A DNA stretch of 64,000 nt from assembly GCF_017813395.1 (NCBI RefSeq), contig NZ_JAGIZB010000004.1:186001-250000 (forward strand). The letters run 5' to 3'. The notes under the pieces were generated by a model. It made no database searches and was not told the origin of the DNA. It saw only the letters and a program-made list of their open reading frames with translations. This DNA comes from Pararoseomonas baculiformis (lineage in GTDB: Bacteria; Pseudomonadota; Alphaproteobacteria; Acetobacterales; Acetobacteraceae). A program made the position numbers and the translations under genes. Each line of letters starts with the position of its first letter. The first letter of the stretch is position 1. Below, piece by piece: positions 57,921-64,000 of this stretch.

Positions 57921-59015
57921 TTATGCCCCATCCGCGGCGCGATAGGCGCGCCCCTTCCATCCTGCGGGACGGCCCAGCGCGGAACGGGCCAGGGCAGTCC
58001 ATTGGATGGCGAGGGCGACGGCGACGGTGGCGGGATGCAGGGGAATGGTCCAGCTCGGCTCCCGCCCGCGCCAGGTGATGGCGGCCCGGGTGAGATAGGT
58101 GATGATGAGGGCCGCCGCCGCGAGCGGGCTCGGCAGCAGCAGCCAGGGCAGAAGATGGCCGCCCGCCAGCAGCAGTGTCCAGACCGGAAGGCCGATGGGC
58201 GTCGCCATCCCCTCCCGCGCATTCTTCAGGAAGCCGTTCCAGGCCTCGCCGAAGCCGCCATACATGCGGCAGTCGGCGAGCGGGGCGCCATCCACCACCT
58301 CCGTCCGGTGGCCGCCGATGCGGAGGTTGCGGGCCAGGGCCAGGCCGTCATGCAGGCGGTGGCGGAAGGCGGCATGGCCGCCGACCGATTCATAGGCACC
58401 GCGCTCCACCAGGATCAGCTGGCCGCAGGCCGCGGCCATGGCGGGGTGCTGCGTGAAGGCCCGGCCGGCGCCGGGAAGATAGCCCAGCATCATGAGGTTG
58501 ATGGCCGGGACCGTGAGCCCCTCCCCCAGCGTCGCGATCCGCTGGCGCGGGACGCCCGTGACCAGGGCGAGGTTTTCGGCCTGCGCATGCGCGGCCATCC
58601 GGGCGGCGGCATCCGGGGCCAGGCGGACATCGGCATCGATGAACAGCAGATGCGTGCCCCGCGCCGCCTCGGCGAGGCGGGCGCAGGCATGCACCTTCCC
58701 CGTCCAGCCCGGCGGCAGGGGCGGCGCGTGCAGCAGGCGCAGGCGCGGATCGGTGGCGGCGCGGCGGGCGACGATCCCGGGCGTGGCATCGCGCGAGCCG
58801 TCATCCATCACCAGCACCTCGATCTCCACCCCGGTGCTGGCCAGGGCGGCGTCCAGGCAGGTGGCGATGTTGGCGGCCTCGTCCCGCGCGGGGATGAGGA
58901 TGGAGACAAGGGCGCCCGGCGCGGGCCTGCCCGCCGCCCGGCCCAGCAGGCACAGGTTGGCCGCCGCCATGCTGGCGGGGAACATGGCAAGCGCCAGTGC
59001 CAGCGCATCCATCAT
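57921..59015 (-). CDS. Family 2 glycosyltransferase, carotenoid-associated (CrtQ-like)
   Basis: The 364-residue membrane enzyme has an N-terminal helix, then the GT2 core: VSILIPARDEAANI, VLVMDDGSRDATPGIV, PPGWTGKVHACARLAEAARGTHLLFIDADVRL (the DxD motif DAD), and CRMYGGFGEAWNGFLKNAREGM, followed by three or more C-terminal helices and the end GWKGRAY. The TGK-HAC, R-MY-x-GF and WKGR-Y features resemble 4,4'-diaponeurosporenoate glycosyltransferase (CrtQ) of the staphyloxanthin pathway; HpnB-like hopanoid glycosyltransferases are the alternative. It probably glucosylates the carotenoid end group. Two adjacent ATGs (59015, 59012) are possible. Confidence 0.82.
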   Translation of the reverse strand: MMDALALALAMFPASMAAANLCLLGRAAGRPAPGALVSILIPARDEAANIATCLDAALASTGVEIEVLVMDDGSRDATPGIVARRAATDPRLRLLHAPPLPPGWTGKVHACARLAEAARGTHLLFIDADVRLAPDAAARMAAHAQAENLALVTGVPRQRIATLGEGLTVPAINLMMLGYLPGAGRAFTQHPAMAAACGQLILVERGAYESVGGHAAFRHRLHDGLALARNLRIGGHRTEVVDGAPLADCRMYGGFGEAWNGFLKNAREGMATPIGLPVWTLLLAGGHLLPWLLLPSPLAAAALIITYLTRAAITWRGREPSWTIPLHPATVAVALAIQWTALARSALGRPAGWKGRAYRAADGA

Positions 59016-59059
59016 CGGCTGGCCACCTCTTTGCTCATCTCCGTCCTCACACGCCCATC

Positions 59060-59854
59060 CTAGCCGGATTTCGTGCCATGGGCATGGCGAGGGTTGAAAC
59101 GCCGGCCACGGGCCAGGGCGGCGACATGGCGCCACAAATCATAAATGCCCCCCATGCCTTCCGCCCCTTCGGCCACGACCGTGAAGCGGGCGGGGTCGCG
59201 GGTCAGGGCCTCCGCGGTCAGGCGGTCCATGGTGCCGGTCAGCGCCTCGCGGATGCGCTCCTCGCGCGCCTCACGGTCCAGGGCGAGCAGCTCGGCCGCC
59301 GGAAGTGGCGGCCCGAAGGCGGCGAGCATGTCCGGGCGGCGCTCGGTCCAGAAAACGTAATCCAGGGCGAGCGGCAGCACGATCGCATCGGGGGCGATCT
59401 CGGGCAGCCGGGAGACACCGGGCGCGATGGCCACGGGGCGCTCCCGCACATCTTGGAAGCGGCCGGGCGCATTCATCCAGAGCATGGTGCCGGGCGAGGC
59501 CAGCACCGCCTTGGCCGTGCGCAGGAAGGCCACGGCGCCGCGCGGCCCGGGCTCGATCCCGAAGACGCCGAGGCGGCGCATGAACGGGTATTTCGCCAGC
59601 GCCGCCGCTTCCATTGGAATGAAGATGTGGCGGTGCGGAAGAAGGCGGACGGGCAGCAGCATGAAGGCCACGCCATCCCACCAGGACGGGTGGTTGGCCA
59701 GGACGATCAGCGGCCTGTCCCCGGCGTCCTGCGGGAAGCCCCAGGGGGGCATCCGCAGCGCGCCCATATGGCGCCGGAAGAAGCGCGCGAAGACGAAGTG
59801 GAAGAAGCCGAAGAGCCGCGCGTCGCGGAGCGCGAGGGGCGACGGCTCCGCCAT
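59060..59854 (-). CDS. PlsC-type acyltransferase in the carotenoid operon
   Basis: A 264-residue acyltransferase with block I LIVLANHPSWWDGVAFMLLP (His-x4-Asp), FIPMEAAALAKYPFMRRLGVFGI and a modified block III MLWMNAPGRFQDVRERP in place of FPEGTRS. The altered block III suggests a substrate other than glycerol-3-phosphates. In the operon it lies between the desaturases and the glycosyltransferase, so esterification of the carotenoid sugar, the role CrtO plays in staphyloxanthin, is inferred although it is not a CrtO homologue. It starts 2 bp after the oxidase stop. Confidence 0.78.
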   Translation of the reverse strand: MAEPSPLALRDARLFGFFHFVFARFFRRHMGALRMPPWGFPQDAGDRPLIVLANHPSWWDGVAFMLLPVRLLPHRHIFIPMEAAALAKYPFMRRLGVFGIEPGPRGAVAFLRTAKAVLASPGTMLWMNAPGRFQDVRERPVAIAPGVSRLPEIAPDAIVLPLALDYVFWTERRPDMLAAFGPPLPAAELLALDREAREERIREALTGTMDRLTAEALTRDPARFTVVAEGAEGMGGIYDLWRHVAALARGRRFNPRHAHGTKSG

Positions 59855-59856
59855 GC

Positions 59857-61482
59857 CTATTCGGCGGCCTGCGCCAGGAAGGCGTGCTGCCCCTGGGCGC
59901 GCAGGAGGGAATCCCGCGTGCCGGCCAGGCGCGCGGCCTCGCTCATGCCGCGCCCGCCCATGTCCTGGTCCATGGCGTCCGCCGCGATCCAGCCGGACAT
60001 CATCACCATCGGCATGCCCGGCCCGGGATGCGCGGCCCCGCCCGCGAGGTAGAGACCCTTCACCGCCCTGGAGCGGTTGCCCGGCTTGAAGGCCCCGGTC
60101 CAGGCGCCGTGGGAGGCGAGGCCGTAGATGGCGCCGTCCAGCACCTTGTAGCGGTCATGGATGTCCTGGGGCGTAAGAGCGCGCTCCACCACGATACGCT
60201 CCTCGATATCCTCCATCCCGGCGGTACGCTTCAGCTTGTCCAGGATCACCTGCCGGTATTGCGGCAGCATCTTCGACCAGTCCTGGCCCGGGCGGAGATG
60301 CGGGGTATGGACGAGCACATAGAGCGCCTCGCCCCCGTCCGGCGCCACGCTCGGATCCGTGGCGGAGGGCGCGGCGAGGTAGGCTGTGGGATCGGGAGCG
60401 GGGATGCCCTTCCTGTAGATGGCGTCGAACTCCTCCTCCGCGTCGCGGGAGAAGACGAAGTCGTGATGCGCGACGTGGTCGTAGCGGCGGTTGAGGCCGA
60501 GATAGAGCACGACGCCGGAGCAGGCCGGCTCGAAGCCCTTCTTCTCGTATTTGCGGCCGGTCTTCCCGCCGACGAGCTCCTTGTAGGTGCGGATGGCATC
60601 CATGTTGGAGATGACGGCATCGAAGGGGATGGTCTCTCCCTTCGCGATCACGCCGGCCACCCGCGTGCCGTTGTCGCGCAGGTCCAGCCCCGTCACCTCG
60701 GTGTTCGGGCGGAGATCGGCGCCGAGGGATGCTGCCAGCTTCGCCAGCCCTTCCGCCACGGCGCGCGTGCCGCCCACCGGATACCAGATGCCCTCGCTCG
60801 CCTGCATGTCGCCGATGCTGCAGAGCACGGCGGGCGCGAGATAGGGCGAGGAGCCGACATACTGGCAGTAATGGTCCAGCATCTGCGCCAGCCGCGCATC
60901 GGGCACATGGCCGCGGATCACCTTCGCCACGCGCTTGCCCATGCCGAGCGCCATCACGTCCTTCAGCGTGTCGGCGCGCAGATTGGCCTTGAAGTCGATT
61001 GTGTCCGCGATGCCTTCCACCGGCTTCCAGAAGAAGAAGCCCTCGGAGATCCGGTGCAGGTTCTCCGACATCGCCTGGAATTCGCGGTAGCCCTGGCCGT
61101 TGCCGGGCGCGAAGGCGTCCATGTCGCGCGCCATGTCATCGACATTCTCGCGCAGGTCGATCCGCGTGCCGTCATCGAAGAAGCAGCGCCATTGCGGGTC
61201 CAGCCGGATCAGCGGCAGGTCGCGCGCCTGCTCGCGCCCCGCTTCCGCGAAGATCCGGCGCAGGACGCGGGGCACGGTGAGAATGGTCGGGCCCATGTCG
61301 AAGCGGAAGCTGCCGCCGTTGCGCCCGCCCGGCTCCGACGGGGCATCGAGATGCAGCACCGCCGCCTTGCCGCCGAGCCAGTCATTCTTGTCGAACAGCG
61401 TGACCTCATGGCCGCGCGCCTGGGCGACGCAGGCGGCGGCCAGGCCGCCGAGACCGCCGCCGATGATGGCAACCTTGGCCAT
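59857..61482 (-). CDS. CrtI/CrtN-family FAD oxidoreductase, probable C30 carotenoid oxidase/second desaturase (CrtP/CrtNb-like)
   Basis: The 541-residue protein begins AKVAIIGGGLGGLAAACVAQARGHEV (FAD dinucleotide fold) followed by KNDWLGGKAAV and FRFDMGPTILTVPRVL, and ends in GLYLAGGAAHPGPGMPMVMMSGWIAADAM. The terminal HPGPGMPMV-MSG variant differs from the HPGxGLP of phytoene desaturases and is seen in terminal oxidases such as CrtP/CrtNb. It would oxidise a terminal methyl of the C30 chain or add desaturations. The exact reaction is inferred. It starts 2 bp after the desaturase stop. Confidence 0.8.
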   Translation of the reverse strand: MAKVAIIGGGLGGLAAACVAQARGHEVTLFDKNDWLGGKAAVLHLDAPSEPGGRNGGSFRFDMGPTILTVPRVLRRIFAEAGREQARDLPLIRLDPQWRCFFDDGTRIDLRENVDDMARDMDAFAPGNGQGYREFQAMSENLHRISEGFFFWKPVEGIADTIDFKANLRADTLKDVMALGMGKRVAKVIRGHVPDARLAQMLDHYCQYVGSSPYLAPAVLCSIGDMQASEGIWYPVGGTRAVAEGLAKLAASLGADLRPNTEVTGLDLRDNGTRVAGVIAKGETIPFDAVISNMDAIRTYKELVGGKTGRKYEKKGFEPACSGVVLYLGLNRRYDHVAHHDFVFSRDAEEEFDAIYRKGIPAPDPTAYLAAPSATDPSVAPDGGEALYVLVHTPHLRPGQDWSKMLPQYRQVILDKLKRTAGMEDIEERIVVERALTPQDIHDRYKVLDGAIYGLASHGAWTGAFKPGNRSRAVKGLYLAGGAAHPGPGMPMVMMSGWIAADAMDQDMGGRGMSEAARLAGTRDSLLRAQGQHAFLAQAAE

Positions 61483-61484
61483 GT

Positions 61485-63032
61485 TCAGATCCTCGTGGAG
61501 ACGGGTGCGCGGCCGAGGTCGCGCAGCAGCAGGCCGGCGCTGATGCGCGCGCCCTCATAGATCACGGGCAGGCCGGAGCCGGGATGGGTGCCTCCCCCGA
61601 CGAGATAGAGGCCGCGGGTGTCGCCGAAGCGGTTGCCCGGGCGGAACATCAGCATCTGGCGGAGGTCATGGGCCAGGTTGAAGGTGGCGCCGTACCCCAC
61701 GGCATATTCATCCCGCCAGTCGCGCGGCGTGACGCATTTCTCGAAGCGGATGCGCGATTCAATGTCCGGCACGCCGAGCGCGCGGAGCCGGTCCAGCGCC
61801 AGCCGCCGATAGCGCGCCGTATCGGCCTCGCTCCACTCGTGCCCATGGGTCAGGTTCGGCACGGGAACCAGGAGATAGAGGCTCGAATGCCCCTCCGGCG
61901 CCATGCTGCAATCCGTCGCGACCGGGTTGTGCAGATAGAGCGAGGGCGTGTCGGGCAGCGTGCCCCGCTCGATCTCCTGGATGTTCCGCTGATACTCCTC
62001 CGACAGGAGGATGGTGTGGTGCGCGAGGTCCGGGAAACGCCCCTCCACGCCGAGATAGAGCATGAAGGTCGAGCAGGAGTAGCGCGCCTTGCCGATCTTG
62101 CGGTCCGACCACTGCCGCCGGATGGCGTCCGGCACGAGCTTCGGCATGGCATGGGCGAAGTCGGCGTTCATCACCACGCCATCGGCGTCGATCCGCCGGC
62201 CACCGGCCTCAACGCCCGTCGCGCGGTTCCCGTCGAACAGCACGCGCTCCACGGGTGTGTCGAAGCGGAACTCCACGCCCAAATCGGCCGCCACCCGCGT
62301 CATGGCGGTGGCCACCGCGCCGCATCCGCCGCGCGGATGGAACACGCCATGCTCGTATTCGAGGAAGGAGAGGATGGTGAACAGGCTGGGGCAGCGGAAC
62401 GGGCTCATCCCCAGGTATTTCGACTGGAAGGAGAAGGCGAGGCGCGTGCGCGGGTCGCGGAAATGCCGGCGCAGGTCGGAATCGACCGAACGGCCCGGCC
62501 GCAGCAGCGGCAGCGCACGCAGCATGTCCGCGCCCATCACATCGGCCGCCCGCGTGAAGGCGCGCTCCAGCACGGGGCGGAAGGCGGCAAGCTTGCGGCG
62601 GTTCTCCGCCATGAAGGGGCGCACGCCGGCGGCATCGCGCGGATCGAGCTTCGCCACCTCCGCCTCCAGCCGCTCCAGGTCCGGCGTTGCGTCCAGCGTG
62701 ACGTTCCCCGCCGCATGCTCGAAGGTCAGCCGGTACTGGGGGTCGAGGCGGAGAAGCTCAACCTCCTCCTCCAGCACCGCGCCGCATTCGGCGAAGATCT
62801 CGGAGAGAATGCGCGGGTAGAGGAAGAAGGTGGGCCCCAGGTCGAAGCGGTAGCCGCCTTCGGCCTCGATGGTGCGGCTGCGTCCGCCAACGACCCGGTC
62901 CTTCTCGAGGACGGTGACGCGAAGGCCGCGCGCGGCGAGGAGCATGGCGGAGGCGAGCCCTCCGGGACCTGCTCCGACGATGACCGCATGGGGTCGTTCG
63001 GGGCGCAGGGAGGGGCGGCTTAGTGCGTTCAT
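61485..63032 (-). CDS. crtN: CrtI/CrtN-family desaturase, probable squalene/dehydrosqualene desaturase
   Basis: The 515-residue protein has HAVIVGAGPGGLASAMLLAARG (FAD fold, residues 16-37), EKDRVVGGRSRTIEAEGGYRFDLGPTFFLYPRIL, FSFQSKYLGMSPFRCPSLFTILSFLEYEHGVFHPRGG in pieces, and the C-terminal signature GLYLVGGGTHPGSGLPVIYEGARIS of bacterial carotene desaturases. Since squalene genes and no phytoene synthase share the operon, squalene or dehydrosqualene is the likely substrate. The ATG at 63032 has AGGAG upstream. It is the first gene of the pigment operon; the promoter presumably lies in 63033-63142. Confidence 0.85.
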   Translation of the reverse strand: MNALSRPSLRPERPHAVIVGAGPGGLASAMLLAARGLRVTVLEKDRVVGGRSRTIEAEGGYRFDLGPTFFLYPRILSEIFAECGAVLEEEVELLRLDPQYRLTFEHAAGNVTLDATPDLERLEAEVAKLDPRDAAGVRPFMAENRRKLAAFRPVLERAFTRAADVMGADMLRALPLLRPGRSVDSDLRRHFRDPRTRLAFSFQSKYLGMSPFRCPSLFTILSFLEYEHGVFHPRGGCGAVATAMTRVAADLGVEFRFDTPVERVLFDGNRATGVEAGGRRIDADGVVMNADFAHAMPKLVPDAIRRQWSDRKIGKARYSCSTFMLYLGVEGRFPDLAHHTILLSEEYQRNIQEIERGTLPDTPSLYLHNPVATDCSMAPEGHSSLYLLVPVPNLTHGHEWSEADTARYRRLALDRLRALGVPDIESRIRFEKCVTPRDWRDEYAVGYGATFNLAHDLRQMLMFRPGNRFGDTRGLYLVGGGTHPGSGLPVIYEGARISAGLLLRDLGRAPVSTRI

Positions 63033-63142
63033 GGGCTCCTGCGAAATCCCGGAGAGAAGTCCGGTGCGAACGCTGTTCAGCTTTGGTCGATGCCCGATCT
63101 TGCAAGGGCCGGCCAATCACGCCGCCGTGGCCGGATGATCCC

Positions 63143-64000
63143 TTAACCCGCCATGGCCTCCTGCAGGCACGCCCTGGCACGGGGAAGCAGCCGTCGCAGG
63201 AAGAAGCCGGCCTGCTCCGCCATGGCGGGTTCCGCCGCCGCCGCCCGGGCCAGCCAGGCAGCGCCCAGCACCCAGCCCGCCGCATCCAGGAAAGGCGCGG
63301 CGGCGGCGCCCGCCACCTCCGGGGAGGCGGTGGAGAGATGTTCCGCCGCCTCCGCCAGGTCGCGGGCCGGGCCCTCCAGCGCCGGATCCGCTTTGGCGGC
63401 CTCCGCGATCAGGTCCAGGAAGGCGGGCAGGTCGCGCGGCAGCTTGCGGGCGACGAGGTCCATGGCCTGTATGCCGTTCGTGCCCTCGTAGATCGGCGCG
63501 ATCCGGGCGTCGCGCCAGATCTGGGCGGCCCCCGTCTCCTCCACATAGCCGGCACCGCCATGCACCTGGATACCGAGGCTGGCCACATCCACGCCGCGAT
63601 CGGTGCACCAGGCCTTGGTGATGGGGGTGAGGAGGGCGAGCCTTGTCTCTGCACCCTTTTCCCCGGCCCGGGCGCGATCCAGCGAAACGGCGCAATCCAG
63701 GGCGATCAGCCGGGCGGCGGCGGTGATGGCGCGCATCTCGCCCAGCATCCGGGCGACATCCGGGAATTCGGCAATGGGGCGGCCGCCCTGGATGCGGGTG
63801 GCGGCATAGTCCTCGGCCAGGCGGGTGGCGCGGGCGCATTGCCCCACCCCTTCCACCCCCACGGCCAGGCGCGCCACATTCATCATGGCGAACATGGCGG
63901 CCAGGCCGCGATTCGGCTCCCCCACCAGCTCGGCCTCGGCTTCCTCGAACAGCATGGTGCAGGTGGGACAGGCATGGATGCCCGGCTTGTGCTCGACCCC
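63143..64000 (-). CDS. Acyl-CoA dehydrogenase, C-terminal part (5' end outside window)
   Basis: The frame is open to the window edge; translation at the edge reads GVEHKPGIHACPTC, the usual middle of the large acyl-CoA dehydrogenase group, followed by EAEAELVGEPNRGLAAMFAMMN, IQVHGGAGYVEETGAAQIWRDARIAPIYEGTNGIQAMDLV (the ARI-PIYEGTN loop) and an additional C-terminal helical domain of about 100 residues typical of AcdH-like proteins with the extra C-terminal domain. It oxidises acyl-CoA thioesters with FAD and passes electrons to ETF. Substrate unknown. It precedes crtN on the same strand with a 110-bp gap. Confidence 0.9.
   Translation of the reverse strand, partial: GVEHKPGIHACPTCTMLFEEAEAELVGEPNRGLAAMFAMMNVARLAVGVEGVGQCARATRLAEDYAATRIQGGRPIAEFPDVARMLGEMRAITAAARLIALDCAVSLDRARAGEKGAETRLALLTPITKAWCTDRGVDVASLGIQVHGGAGYVEETGAAQIWRDARIAPIYEGTNGIQAMDLVARKLPRDLPAFLDLIAEAAKADPALEGPARDLAEAAEHLSTASPEVAGAAAAPFLDAAGWVLGAAWLARAAAAEPAMAEQAGFFLRRLLPRARACLQEAMAG

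Noticed and set aside
57911-58222. N-terminal extension of the HpnC-HpnD fusion upstream of 57910
   Set aside because: It would overlap the end of the glycosyltransferase gene and has low-complexity sequence; the canonical HpnC start is at 57910.
1-64000. CRISPR array, insertion sequence, integrase or prophage genes
   Set aside because: No regularly spaced repeats, transposase or phage-like motifs were seen on either strand.

Overview
The window is a high-GC, gene-dense chromosomal segment of an alphaproteobacterium, most likely a pink-pigmented Acetobacteraceae member (Roseomonas/Rubritepida-like). The pointers are the MucR/Ros regulator, the alphaproteobacterial Fur/Mur type, OlsB-type acyltransferase, two HWE-family histidine kinases, DUF1194, DUF2244, the hpn/crt pigment locus and the general codon bias. 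This placement is inference from gene content, not from a marker alignment. I saw no prophage, insertion sequence, CRISPR array or replication origin. About 59 protein genes and one tRNA account for nearly all bases.

Layout. 1-6.1 kb: the tail of a Bug/TctC solute-binding protein, ompW behind an FNR-type box, a lone phnW-like aminotransferase, a dCACHE-PAS-HWE kinase, a DUF1194 protein and an ExoD-family protein. 6.2-12 kb: a cobalamin riboswitch with its btuB-like TonB receptor, three tandem hairpins, a GGDEF-EAL protein and an M20 peptidase. 12-21 kb: housekeeping genes (MaoC, LOG, ribF, rsmD, rluB, glutamine amidotransferase, tadA, tsaB, rimI, tusA-like, mucR, fur/mur, olsB). 21.1-25.2 kb: a three-gene minus-strand cassette (gamma-glutamyltransferase, hydrolase, ABC binding protein) sits between olsB and its probable partner plsC/olsA. 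25.3-32.6 kb: plsC-miaB-phoH-ybeY-corC-lnt-xre, an envelope and RNA-maturation block. 32.6-41 kb: DUF2244, nth, an NCS2 permease, a CoA-transferase plus HMG-CoA-lyase pair, purC, and hemN behind a second FNR-type box. 40-44.6 kb: a minus-strand HtrA protease, response regulator, sensor kinase and MFS operon. 44.7-54.3 kb: hrpB, a second HWE kinase, an aldo/keto reductase, dsbD-like, tRNA-Leu(UAA), a soluble receptor-like protein and an SH3 lipoprotein. 54.4-63 kb: frnE-like, then the pigment operon. 63.1-64 kb: the C-terminal part of an acyl-CoA dehydrogenase.

The most interesting unit is the minus-strand operon 63032-55045: two CrtI/CrtN-type desaturase/oxidase genes, a PlsC-type acyltransferase, a GT2 glycosyltransferase resembling CrtQ, one gene encoding HpnC and HpnD fused head to tail, and hpnE. 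Read together this is a self-contained route from farnesyl diphosphate through squalene to a glycosylated and possibly acylated C30 carotenoid, without crtB or crtM. The HpnC-HpnD fusion would place presqualene diphosphate synthesis and its consumption on one polypeptide.

Regulation visible in sequence: two 14-bp FNR-type sites (ompW, hemN), a B12 riboswitch, a 16-bp perfect palindrome before the HtrA gene, and several strong hairpins between convergent genes. Many genes overlap by 4 bp (ATGA or GTGA), indicating translational coupling.
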